From KBS-96 sp964247975 (GTDB taxonomy: Bacteria; Acidobacteriota; Terriglobia; Bryobacterales; Bryobacteraceae), in assembly GCA_964247975.1 (NCBI GenBank), contig CAXTWH010000012.1, positions 1-64,000 of the forward strand: a stretch of 64,000 bases of DNA, in the 5' to 3' direction. Below the pieces are notes generated by a model. The model was not told the DNA's origin. It saw nothing but the letters and a program-made list of their open reading frames with translations, and did not search any database. The translations under genes and the position numbers were made by a program. Below, one piece after another: positions 1 to 7,450 of this stretch; the first letter of the stretch is position 1; every line of letters begins with the position of its first letter.

Positions 1-803
1 GGTTGGTCCTGCATCAGCCAGGCAATTTTGTCGGCGCTGTGAACGGCCTGTTCCACGATGCTATCGCCGCACAGGTAAACGAAGTTGTACCAGTTTCGAA
101 TCTGCCATTCCACATCGCTCATTCCTGTCGGACGCGCGCTGGCCGGCGGCATGGGTTTTACCGGATTGGTGTAGTAGGTCGCGTAGTAGGCCATCATTTT
201 TCCGATTGCGCCGTTCTGTACCTGCTGCACGGTTTCCTGGATCATCTGGTTATACCGCCAGCAGAAACCGGCTACCAGCGACAAGTTCTTTCCTTTGGCT
301 TTTTCCACCGTTTCGAGAACAGCGCGTATGCCGGGCGCATCGGTTGAAACGGGCTTTTCACAGAAAACATTTTTGTTTGCTTCCACGCAGGCTGCCAGAT
401 GGGTAGGCCGGAATCCGGGTGGAGTCGCCAACAAAACCACATCAACGCCGCTATCGAGCACCTTTTTGTAAGCATCCAACCCCAGAAACTGATTCGTTTT
501 TTCCACTTTTACCCGATCAGCCACCTTGCTGATTTTGCCCAGGGTGCTTAAACAAGTGTCAACGCGGGATTGATCAACATCGGCCACAGCGATTAATTCC
601 GCGTAATCATCAGCGTGTAAGGCTTGCGAAGCCGCGCCGGTTCCGCGCCCTCCGCAGCCGACCAGGCCGACCTTAATCGCTTTGGTAACAGTTTGGGCGG
701 AGATAATGGCGGGAAATCCAGTTCCAGCTACCAAGGCACTCACGGTACTGGAAGCAGTTTTCAGAAATTGGCGGCGGTCGGAAGCATCTGGCAGCGTTTG
801 CAT
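1..803 (-). CDS. Gfo/Idh/MocA family oxidoreductase, Tat-exported (C-terminus cut off by window edge)
   Basis: The reading frame starts at 803 and is still open at base 1, so about 267 N-terminal residues are visible. Residues 10-16 form a twin-arginine export motif (RRQFLKT) followed by a hydrophobic stretch, so the enzyme is probably periplasmic. A Rossmann nucleotide-binding motif, GLVGCGGRGTG, lies at residues 46-56 and the family's EKP motif at 149-151 (FCEKPVS). Members of this family are NAD(P)-dependent dehydrogenases acting mostly on sugars and polyols; the substrate cannot be told from sequence. A second, Sec-type member of the family lies at 49281-50354. It stands alone here, with no operon partner visible. 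Confidence 0.9.
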   Translation of the reverse strand, partial: MQTLPDASDRRQFLKTASSTVSALVAGTGFPAIISAQTVTKAIKVGLVGCGGRGTGAASQALHADDYAELIAVADVDQSRVDTCLSTLGKISKVADRVKVEKTNQFLGLDAYKKVLDSGVDVVLLATPPGFRPTHLAACVEANKNVFCEKPVSTDAPGIRAVLETVEKAKGKNLSLVAGFCWRYNQMIQETVQQVQNGAIGKMMAYYATYYTNPVKPMPPASARPTGMSDVEWQIRNWYNFVYLCGDSIVEQAVHSADKIAWLMQDQ

Positions 804-901
804 GTCTTACTTACATATCATTTTTGATTTCATTTCGCACGTTCCGCCCAACTAAAACGCGCAAAAAGAAATCAACCGAACAAAAACAAATAAGAAAACT
901 T

Positions 902-1252
902 CTACTTCAGCTTCAAATCGATAACAGCTTCTTTTTTGTTATCGAAAGGGCTCAGCGTTTTGGAATTGCTTGAAGCACCTTCGCGTTGGGCGCGAAGCTC
1001 ATACGCGTTATTCGAGCTTAAGCCGTAGAAACGGTACATTCCATCATCCTGGGTAACAAAGGAGCGGACTTGCAGCGTTTTAGTGTCTTTAATCAAAACC
1101 ACCGCGCCCGCTATCGGCTTGTTCTGACGATCACTGACGATGCCTTTCACGGAGCGGATGCTGGCATCAAAGTTGCGCTGATCCTGCGGAAACGCCGGAA
1201 CAGAGATCATGCCGCTCAGGGTGGCCGCCATAACAACACGCTTGAAAAACAT
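902..1252 (-). CDS. small exported protein with carboxypeptidase regulatory-like (CnaB-type) domain
   Basis: A 116-residue protein. Residues 1-23 look like a Sec signal peptide ending near PAFPQ. The rest resembles one carboxypeptidase-regulatory beta-sandwich: the KGIVSDRQNKPIAGAVV segment followed by TQDDGMYRFYGL is the typical 'N-x-P-I/V-x-G-A ... T-D-x-G-x-Y' pattern. In Bacteroidetes and Acidobacteria this domain is usually the N-terminus of large outer-membrane receptors (as in the gene at 20501-23833), but here it stands alone. Probably a periplasmic or surface protein. No specific function can be assigned. Confidence 0.8.
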   Translation of the reverse strand: MFFKRVVMAATLSGMISVPAFPQDQRNFDASIRSVKGIVSDRQNKPIAGAVVLIKDTKTLQVRSFVTQDDGMYRFYGLSSNNAYELRAQREGASSNSKTLSPFDNKKEAVIDLKLK

Positions 1253-1335
1253 AATCGTTAAGGTCCCTACTCAGTAAGACTGGCGCGGTTTGTATCCCGT
1301 TGCATCAGAAGCAGTGTCCGGCGGAAAGCAGCCTG

Positions 1336-1575
1336 CTAATGCCAAGCTTCTTCCTCTTTTTCATCATCTTCCTCTTCTTCGTCATCCTCGTCCTCATCGT
1401 CGTAGTCGTAATCCTCGTCGTCCTCGTCTTCTTCGTCTTCGAGTTTTAGTTCAACGGGATGCAGGCTATTCACAATTAAAGATGCGCCGCACTCGTCACA
1501 GGACAACACATCGCCTTCGTCGAGTTCATCCTCTTCCGCGTCGATGGCAGCATCGCATTTCGGGCAGCTAATCAT
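1336..1575 (-). CDS. LysW-like zinc-ribbon protein with long polyacidic tail
   Basis: A 79-residue protein using the ATG at 1575, which is preceded by GGAG nine bases upstream; an in-frame ATG at 1599 lacks such a site. The N-terminus has two CxxC pairs (CPKC and CDEC, about 18 residues apart), then ASLIVNSLHPVELKLEDE, which matches the layout of LysW/ArgW amino-group carrier proteins. LysW normally ends in EDWGE, with the C-terminal Glu carrying the biosynthetic intermediate. Here the tail is instead about 35 residues of almost pure Asp/Glu with a few Tyr, ending EEAWH. With no LysX/LysZ-type genes nearby, a carrier role in lysine or arginine synthesis is doubtful. Zinc binding is likely; the function is unknown. 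Confidence 0.75.
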   Translation of the reverse strand: MISCPKCDAAIDAEEDELDEGDVLSCDECGASLIVNSLHPVELKLEDEEDEDDEDYDYDDEDEDDEEEEDDEKEEEAWH

Positions 1576-1635
1576 GGGATTTATCTCCGGCTTCATCATT
1601 TGGGTATGAACCGAACCACGCGGACGAAGTAACTT

Positions 1636-2055
1636 CTAACGCGCGGCGAGTACGTGATCTTGCAGTTCCTGATCGTAAGCGGCAATTTCGGCTGCTGTCA
1701 GGGTAACCACCGTTTTTTCAATGTCCTCCGCACTGAGAACCATGCGGCGAACATGCAGGCCGGCTAATTTCATGCACCAAGGATCGGTCAGGATTCTTTT
1801 TTTGTCTCGGCACACCTGCAGCAAAGCCGGGTGCGGCAAAGCAATCACCTTTTCTTCTTCCGTGCCGTCGTCATATTTTAAGAAGAACTTCACGTCAACA
1901 GTGTCGGCATGGCGAATGGCGATACCCGTTTGCAGCCACCGAAGCAGAACGGTGCAATTACGCCCAAATGGGTCTGGGCCAACCTCGAACTGGCGAAAAT
2001 GCTCCGGCATTTCAACCAATGCTAACATGCGCAGGACGGCTTGGGAAAACTGCAA
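1636..2055 (-). CDS. conserved hypothetical protein
   Basis: A 139-residue soluble protein with no signal peptide or membrane segment. I do not recognise a family. The sequence has normal codon use and a plausible globular pattern (alternating hydrophobic residues, few low-complexity runs). It lies upstream of the LysW-like gene in the same direction with about 60 bases between them, so co-transcription is possible. Met10 or Met16 could be the true start instead of Met1; no ribosome binding site decides it. Confidence 0.6.
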   Translation of the reverse strand: MQFSQAVLRMLALVEMPEHFRQFEVGPDPFGRNCTVLLRWLQTGIAIRHADTVDVKFFLKYDDGTEEEKVIALPHPALLQVCRDKKRILTDPWCMKLAGLHVRRMVLSAEDIEKTVVTLTAAEIAAYDQELQDHVLAAR

Positions 2056-2099
2056 GTAGTTTGAAATGCGTCAGGATTTTACTGAATTCGCCCTCGCTA

Positions 2100-2714
2100 T
2101 CAGGAGCGCGAAGACCGCGAACCGATTAGCGAAAGCAGTTCGTCACGGCTTTCTTTACTGGTTCGAAAGGAGCCAAGCATAGCACTGGTGATGGTGCCGG
2201 AGTGCTGTTTTTCCACGCCCCGCATCATCATGCAGAAATGCTGGGCCTCACAGATAACACCAACGCCTTGGGGCGAAACCAGTTCCTGGATGGTTTCCGC
2301 TACTTCCTGCGTCAGCCGTTCTTGAATCTGAAATCTTCGCGCGAACACGTCCACAATGCGGGGAATTTTGCTTAAGCCGATTACTTTTTCGTTGGGCAGA
2401 TAAGCGACATGCATTTTGCCGAAAAACGGCAGCAGATGATGTTCGCACATGCTATAAAATTCAATATCTCTTACGATCACCATCTCGTCGTATTTGACAT
2501 TGAATAAAGCGCCGTTCACAATCTCACGCACATCGGCGGAATAGCCGCTGGTGAGATATTTCCAGGCTTTTTCGGAACGCTGCGGCGTACTCAACAATCC
2601 TTCGCGTTCAGGATTTTCGCCGAGTTCCTCCAGCACAGCACGCATATGCCGGGCAATGGTTCCCGATTTCGATCTGGCAGGAAGGTCAACCACAGCGACC
2701 TTATTGTCTTTCAT
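2100..2714 (-). CDS. folE: GTP cyclohydrolase I
   Basis: A 204-residue enzyme that converts GTP to 7,8-dihydroneopterin triphosphate, the entry step to folate and biopterin. The zinc ligands are visible: Cys90 and His93 in SMCEHHLLPFFGK and Cys161 in CEAQHFCMMMRG, with the same spacing (3 and 71) as Cys110, His113 and Cys181 of the E. coli enzyme. QERLTQEVAE (131-140) is the usual family helix. The length is slightly below the E. coli protein (222). It is the third gene of a minus-strand run after two pterin-synthase-like genes, 21 bases behind the nearer one, so it probably supplies their substrate. Confidence 0.97.
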   Translation of the reverse strand: MKDNKVAVVDLPARSKSGTIARHMRAVLEELGENPEREGLLSTPQRSEKAWKYLTSGYSADVREIVNGALFNVKYDEMVIVRDIEFYSMCEHHLLPFFGKMHVAYLPNEKVIGLSKIPRIVDVFARRFQIQERLTQEVAETIQELVSPQGVGVICEAQHFCMMMRGVEKQHSGTITSAMLGSFRTSKESRDELLSLIGSRSSRS

Positions 2715-2735
2715 GAACTTGAATTATCCTTATTC

Positions 2736-3218
2736 TTAACGAACGGCTAACGTGTTCTGTTCAAGCACAGGAATTTCGTGCTGTCCAGTTTCCAGTAGCA
2801 GCAGTTCAAACCCGTTGCGGGCCGTTTCCTGGACGTGAACGCGGGTCAGAACGGGGCCGGAATGCCCGAAACACGATAACCAATCCGTTGCTAGATATTG
2901 TGCAATTACCTGGGCGATGTTCTCCGTAGTTGGCACTAAACGGTTGAACTCAGGCACATCAAGATTGATGTTCCGGCTAGAAAAATGCTGCAAAACTGTT
3001 CGACTAACGTAATCATCCAGCAGATCGATCACAATCACCAAACCGGTTTGTTCGTTGATCATCCCCCGAACGGTTACTTCCAGTTCGTAATTGTGTCCAT
3101 GCCCGTAGGGATTGTTACATTTGCCGAAAATCCGATCGTTTTCAGATTCGGACAACGCCGGCGAATGCAGCCGGTGCGAAGCAGGAAAATGATAGCGCCT
3201 CGTAACAGAAGCTTTCAT
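2736..3218 (-). CDS. PTPS-like protein A: catalytic Cys present, Asp-His pair replaced by Ser-Ser
   Basis: A 160-residue protein of the 6-pyruvoyl-tetrahydropterin synthase / QueD family. Zinc ligands His15 (FPASHRLH) and His40/His42 (NPYGHGHNY) are kept. The catalytic Cys34 sits in FGKCNNPYGHGH, a C-x5-HGH pattern as in animal PTPS (type II), not the C-x3-HGH of E. coli QueD. The Asp-His pair expected in the LDHKNL-like segment is missing: the aligned residues are Ser80-Ser81 (HFSSRNINLDVPEF). The segment after residue 135 is an extra tail. The start ATG overlaps the stop of the upstream paralogue by four bases (ATGA), which suggests coupled translation. Family is certain; activity alone is doubtful. 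Confidence 0.9.
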   Translation of the reverse strand: MKASVTRRYHFPASHRLHSPALSESENDRIFGKCNNPYGHGHNYELEVTVRGMINEQTGLVIVIDLLDDYVSRTVLQHFSSRNINLDVPEFNRLVPTTENIAQVIAQYLATDWLSCFGHSGPVLTRVHVQETARNGFELLLLETGQHEIPVLEQNTLAVR

Positions 3219-3637
3219 TCAGCAACATCCTCGCGAACAACATCCACATACAAATCCGCAGTTTCGTACAACCGAACCCGGTGCAGTTTCCCCGGGCCAT
3301 TTTCAAACCGAGCGGCCAAACGCCGCCAAATTTCCAATGCAATGTTTTCCGCCGTGGGCACCACCTGATTGAAAGGTTTCACTTCGAAATTAAGAAAGCG
3401 ATGATCCATTGGCCGGATCACTTCTTCTTCCAGAATTTCCTTTACGTCTTTCAAATCGGCTACCATGCCCGTCACCGGGTCCGGAACACCGGCCAGAGTT
3501 ATTTCTACTTCATAGTTATGCCCATGCCCATTCGGGTTGGCTGCTTCTCCGTAAGTGGTCCAGTTCTGCGCTTCTGTCCAGGAAGGAATGCGGCACACGT
3601 GCGAAGCCGAAAATTCCGCCTTTCGGGTTATAAACAT
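3215..3637 (-). CDS. PTPS-like protein B: Asp-His pair present, catalytic Cys replaced by Ala
   Basis: A 140-residue paralogue of the next gene. Zinc ligands His13 (FSASHVC) and His38/His40 (NPNGHGHNYEV) are present, and the Asp78-His79 pair is intact in RPMDHRFLNFE. The catalytic Cys position is Ala32 in TTYGEAANPNGHGH; a Glu precedes it. The conserved Glu near the C-terminus (LYETADLYV) is kept. PTPS-III proteins replace Cys with Glu in E-x2-HGH, but the Glu spacing here does not fit that pattern. It is the first gene of the run B - A - folE. What each copy lacks, the other keeps, so a hetero-oligomer is a reasonable inference. Confidence 0.9.
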   Translation of the reverse strand: MFITRKAEFSASHVCRIPSWTEAQNWTTYGEAANPNGHGHNYEVEITLAGVPDPVTGMVADLKDVKEILEEEVIRPMDHRFLNFEVKPFNQVVPTAENIALEIWRRLAARFENGPGKLHRVRLYETADLYVDVVREDVAE

Positions 3638-3640
3638 CCT

Positions 3641-3847
3641 TTATTTTGATGCAGCGGATTCGATATCAGATACTCTTATATTCGAGAGCCCCCAATCGAG
3701 CGCCGTATGCAAGCAGTCAATTGCCCTAGCGAACGCTTCCGCTTTTGTTTCTCCTTACGTATGAGCTTCAGGAAAATCAGGAAAATTAACGCTTTAACCG
3801 CCTTCTGATTTCGCAATGAAGCGGGCGGGGTAAGACAGTAAGTTCAT
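3641..3847 (-). pseudogene. hicB-like antitoxin remnant with two in-frame stops
   Basis: Reading from the ATG at 3847, after a GAGGA ribosome site, gives 17 residues ending IAKSEGG. Then come TAA (3796-3794), 12 residues SVNFPDFPEAHT, TAA (3757-3755), and 37 residues starting GETKAEAFARAIDCLHTALD, to a final TAA at 3643. All three pieces are in one frame. Together they match the HicB antitoxin pattern (EGGYSVxFPDFPxxxTxGxTxxEAxxxA), with stops where Tyr and Gln usually sit. The C-terminal DNA-binding part is missing. No HicA toxin is seen beside it. It is a decayed antitoxin, unless the stops are sequencing errors. Confidence 0.8.
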
Positions 3848-3920
3848 AATTCCTCTTTTCGGATTGCTAGGTCTTTCACTTTTCCGTCGGAGCTGAGAGA
3901 TATGCTTAAATTAGCGTTCC

Positions 3921-4457
3921 ATGCAAGCCGTTACAGCCCGTCCCTCCCTCACAATCGCCAATAGTTCGCGCATTCTGTTGATTGTTCTGACGCTCGCGTT
4001 TCTGGGCATTATCAGCTACAATCTGCGCGACACGACGGTTCATGAAGGCGACCGTGCGCCTGAATTTTCCATCCACACGGATCAGGGACAAACTATTACA
4101 CCCGCCAGTTTCGGCGGCAAGATCCTGGTGCTCAACTTCTGGGCTACCTGGTGCCAGCCCTGCGTGACTGAGACTCCCTCGCTCAGCGCGTTTCAGCGCA
4201 GCTTTCAAGATAAAGGTGTTGTGGTGCTAGGCGTCAGCATCGATAAAAATGCCGATAAATACAAACGCTTCTTGCAGCGATTTCATCTTGCCTTTCAAAC
4301 CTATCGTGATCCGCAGGCTAATATCAGCTCCGATTACAGCACGTTCCAGATTCCCGAAACATACATCATTAAAGACGGCAGGATTTTACGGAAGTTTATT
4401 GCCGACCAGAACTGGACCTCAGACGAAATCACGCAGTACATCCAGGGCCTTCTATAA
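3921..4457 (+). CDS. TlpA/ResA-like membrane-anchored thiol-disulfide oxidoreductase
   Basis: A 178-residue protein with an N-terminal membrane anchor at about residues 16-34 and a periplasmic thioredoxin-like domain. The redox motif is WCQPC in NFWATWCQPCVTETP. The cis-Pro loop is at QIPETYIIKDGR. The GDRAPEFS opening is typical of AhpC/TSA-type redoxins. Such proteins reduce apocytochromes c or other exported thiols; the partner here is unknown. It is the first gene of a tight plus-strand group with the glcD-like and photolyase genes (gaps of 17 and 12 bases), which share no obvious pathway with it. Confidence 0.92.
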   Translation: MQAVTARPSLTIANSSRILLIVLTLAFLGIISYNLRDTTVHEGDRAPEFSIHTDQGQTITPASFGGKILVLNFWATWCQPCVTETPSLSAFQRSFQDKGVVVLGVSIDKNADKYKRFLQRFHLAFQTYRDPQANISSDYSTFQIPETYIIKDGRILRKFIADQNWTSDEITQYIQGLL

Positions 4458-4474
4458 AGTCCGACACAAATTCT

Positions 4475-5899
4475 ATGCCCATCACTCCTGCGTTGGTTGA
4501 ACTCTTGAAATCGAAGTTAGACAAGAACGCAGTGCTCTCGTCTGATTCCGATTTAAAGTTGTATGAATACGACGGCGGCGTGGATCGGCACCAGCCGGAG
4601 TTGGTGGTATTTCCCCGCTCCACTGAGGATGTTATTTTCATCGTGAAAACCGCACTGGAACATGGAACGCCGATTGTGGGCCGGGGCGCGGGAACGGGTT
4701 TAAGCGGCGGTTCCATTCCGAAAGCAGGCGGAATTGTGATTTCGTTCGCCCGGATGAACAAAATTCTGGAAATCGATATTGAGAATCAACGGGCCATTGT
4801 GCAGCCAGGCGTGGTGAACCTGGATGTTTCGCTGGCGGTTCAGCCGTTCGGCTACTTTTTTGCGCCTGATCCTTCCAGCCAACGCGCCTGCACAGTAGGC
4901 GGCAACGTAGCTGAAAACGCGGGCGGCCCGCATACGCTGGCTTATGGCGTAACCACCAATCATGTTGTGAGCCTGGAAGTGGTGCTGCCGGATGGAACGC
5001 TGTTGCAGATCGGCGATAAAGAACTGGATCTTCCCGGCTATGACTTGATCGGGCTGCTGACCGGCTCGGAAGGCACAATGGGCTTAGTAACCAAGGTCGG
5101 TGTACGGCTGATGCGCCAGCCCGAAGCAGTGAAAACCATGCTCGCTATTTTCGCTACCACCGATGCGGCAGGCGACACAGTGGCTCAGCTCACCGCGCGG
5201 CAGATTATGCCGGTAGCGCTCGAAATGCTCGACGGCCCGATGATTCGCATGGTGGAAGAATCTACCCACGCCGGTTATCCCGTCGATGCGGCGGCCGTGC
5301 TGCTGATTGAAATGGAAGGCTTGCGGGAAGCAGTGGAACTGCAAGCGGAAGCGGTGAGTGAAGTCTGCCGGGCTTCCGGGGCCACCGAAGTACGAACCGC
5401 CAAAACGCCGGAAGAACGCGACCTGCTTTGGAAAGGCCGAAAGAATGCCTTCGGCGCAATCGGAAGAATCAGCCCCACTTACTACGTGCAGGATGGCGTA
5501 GTGCCGCGCACCAAAATTGCTCAAACACTGCGGGAGATCGGCGAGATTGCCAGAAAATACGATCTGGTGGTCAGCAATATTTTCCATGCAGGTGACGGCA
5601 ACCTGCATCCCATTATCTTGTTTGATGCGCGGAAAGAAGGCGAACTGCGGCGGGCGCAGTTATGCGGCGAAGAAATTCTGGATTATTGCGTTTCCGTGGG
5701 CGGTTCCATTACCGGCGAGCATGGAGTGGGCATGGAAAAGGTCGAACTGATGACGCGCCAATTCTCCGATGAATCATTGGATATGATCCGCCAATTTAAA
5801 ACATTGTTTGACCCGCACTGTTGTTTGAATCCGGGCAAAGTGCTGCCTACCGGTAAAGGATGTATGGAGATTCGGCAGCCGGTCAGCTTGACGATCTAG
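4475..5899 (+). CDS. FAD-linked oxidase, GlcD/D-lactate dehydrogenase type
   Basis: A 474-residue flavoprotein of the VAO family. The FAD-binding PP-loop motif is at about residues 69-80 (GRGAGTGLSGGSIP), with further FAD contacts in CTVGGNVAENAGGPH and LLTGSEGTMGLV. The C-terminal half has the FAD-oxidase C domain with HAGDGNLHPIILFD and SITGEHGVGMEK, matching GlcD (glycolate oxidase) and bacterial D-2-hydroxyacid dehydrogenases. Partners GlcE and GlcF are not nearby, so it may act with subunits coded elsewhere or alone. It oxidises a 2-hydroxy acid to the 2-oxo acid; which one cannot be decided from the sequence. Confidence 0.93.
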   Translation: MPITPALVELLKSKLDKNAVLSSDSDLKLYEYDGGVDRHQPELVVFPRSTEDVIFIVKTALEHGTPIVGRGAGTGLSGGSIPKAGGIVISFARMNKILEIDIENQRAIVQPGVVNLDVSLAVQPFGYFFAPDPSSQRACTVGGNVAENAGGPHTLAYGVTTNHVVSLEVVLPDGTLLQIGDKELDLPGYDLIGLLTGSEGTMGLVTKVGVRLMRQPEAVKTMLAIFATTDAAGDTVAQLTARQIMPVALEMLDGPMIRMVEESTHAGYPVDAAAVLLIEMEGLREAVELQAEAVSEVCRASGATEVRTAKTPEERDLLWKGRKNAFGAIGRISPTYYVQDGVVPRTKIAQTLREIGEIARKYDLVVSNIFHAGDGNLHPIILFDARKEGELRRAQLCGEEILDYCVSVGGSITGEHGVGMEKVELMTRQFSDESLDMIRQFKTLFDPHCCLNPGKVLPTGKGCMEIRQPVSLTI

Positions 5900-5911
5900 C
5901 TTTCTGCTTTT

Positions 5912-7450
5912 ATGCGGCGCGTGCGACAGTTGGTGCTGGTTCTAGGCGACCAGTTAAATCTCAGGTCTGCCGCTTTTAATGGGTTTGACCGCAGCCAAGA
6001 TGTGGTCTGGATGGCCGAAGTGGATGAAGAATCCAGTCATGTTCCTTCGCACAAAGCACGCACGGTAATGTTTCTAAGCGCGATGCGGCATTTTGCCGAG
6101 GAACTGCACGCCAGAAAAGTGGAAGTTCATTATTCCTATCTGCAAACTCCTGGAAATACGCAGAGCTTTGCCGGGGAATTCAAACGCGCTGTAGACGAAT
6201 TGAAGCCGGAAAAGTTGATTCTGGTGCAGCCGGGCGAATGGCGGGTGTTAATGCAGTTAAAGCAAGCGGCAGCGGAATCGGGCGTTCCATTAGAGATCCG
6301 GCCTGACCGCCATTTCTTTTGTCAGCCCGCTGAGTTTCAAGCCTGGGCCAAGCAGCATCCGCAGCTTCGGATGGAATTCTTCTACCGTGAAATGCGAATG
6401 CGAACCGGCATTCTGATGGAGAATGCTAAGCCAGCCGGAGGCCGCTGGAATTTCGACAAAGAAAATCGAAATCCATTGGGGAAACAAGGGCCGGGCTTGC
6501 TGCCTCCGCCGCACAGTTTTCCGCCCGACGCGATTACGCAAACAGTAATGAACGAAGTAAACGAGCGGTACGCCGGAAACCCAGGCTGCTGCGACCATTT
6601 CAATTTTCCGGTTACTGCCGTGCAAGCCCAGGAAGCTCTGCACGATTTCATTGAAAACCGGTTGCCTTATTTCGGCGCGTTTCAAGATGCGATGTGGACA
6701 AACGAACCCATTCTGTACCACACCCGTTTGTCTGCCGCGCTGAACCTGAAACTGTTAAACCCGCGCCAGTCGCTTGAAGCGGCGGAAACGGCTTACCGGC
6801 AGCGGCATGTTTCGCTCGAAGCAGCGGAAGGATTTGTGCGGCAGATCCTCGGTTGGCGCGAGTATGTTCGCGGCATGTACTGGATGCTGATGCCGGAGTT
6901 CCAGGAAAACAATGCCCTTGAAGCGTGCCGACCCTTGCCTGATTTCTACTGGACCGGCAACACGGAAATGAACTGCCTCCGCCATACGATTGGCCAAACG
7001 CTGGAGTTCGGCTATGCTCACCATATTCAGCGATTGATGGTGAACGGAACATACGCGCTTCTGTTCGGCGTAAACCCGAAGGAAATCCACAAATGGTATC
7101 TGGGTGTTTATGTGGATGCAGTGGAATGGGTGGAACTGCCGAATGTGCTGGGCATTTCGCAGTTTGCCGACGGCGGCATCATGGCGACGAAGCCTTACGT
7201 GGCGACAGGCAAATATATTTCACGCATGAGCAACTACTGCAATGGGTGCCGGTTTGACCCCAACGCCGCTACGGGCGAGAATGCCTGTCCATTCACGACT
7301 TTTTATTGGGACTTTCTATTACGGCATCGTGAAATGTTAGCGGGGAACGAACGAATGAAATGGCAGGTGCGCAATCTGAACCGGTTAACAGAAGAGCGCA
7401 AAACGGAAATACAGCGCCATGCTGAACATTTGCGTACACACCCGGTTTAA
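5912..7450 (+). CDS. Fe-S cluster photolyase (CryB/PhrB, prokaryotic (6-4) type)
   Basis: A 512-residue protein of the FeS-BCP cryptochrome/photolyase class, which repairs UV (6-4) photoproducts using FAD, a lumazine-type antenna and a [4Fe-4S] cluster. The four cluster cysteines are Cys355 (NCLRHT), Cys443 and Cys446 (YCNGC) and Cys459 (NACPF). Their spacing (88, 3, 13) is the same as for Cys350, Cys438, Cys441 and Cys454 of Agrobacterium PhrB. The N-terminal LVLGDQLN and the KPAGGRWNFDKENR linker are also typical. Length is as usual. The last four bases (TTAA) are shared with the stop of the convergent PdeM-like gene. DNA repair fits both neighbours. Confidence 0.95.
   Translation: MRRVRQLVLVLGDQLNLRSAAFNGFDRSQDVVWMAEVDEESSHVPSHKARTVMFLSAMRHFAEELHARKVEVHYSYLQTPGNTQSFAGEFKRAVDELKPEKLILVQPGEWRVLMQLKQAAAESGVPLEIRPDRHFFCQPAEFQAWAKQHPQLRMEFFYREMRMRTGILMENAKPAGGRWNFDKENRNPLGKQGPGLLPPPHSFPPDAITQTVMNEVNERYAGNPGCCDHFNFPVTAVQAQEALHDFIENRLPYFGAFQDAMWTNEPILYHTRLSAALNLKLLNPRQSLEAAETAYRQRHVSLEAAEGFVRQILGWREYVRGMYWMLMPEFQENNALEACRPLPDFYWTGNTEMNCLRHTIGQTLEFGYAHHIQRLMVNGTYALLFGVNPKEIHKWYLGVYVDAVEWVELPNVLGISQFADGGIMATKPYVATGKYISRMSNYCNGCRFDPNAATGENACPFTTFYWDFLLRHREMLAGNERMKWQVRNLNRLTEERKTEIQRHAEHLRTHPV

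Noticed and set aside
3848..3900. HicA remnant before the hicB pseudogene
   Set aside because: A short minus-strand frame ending at the hicB start exists, but it shows none of the HicA dsRBD motifs.
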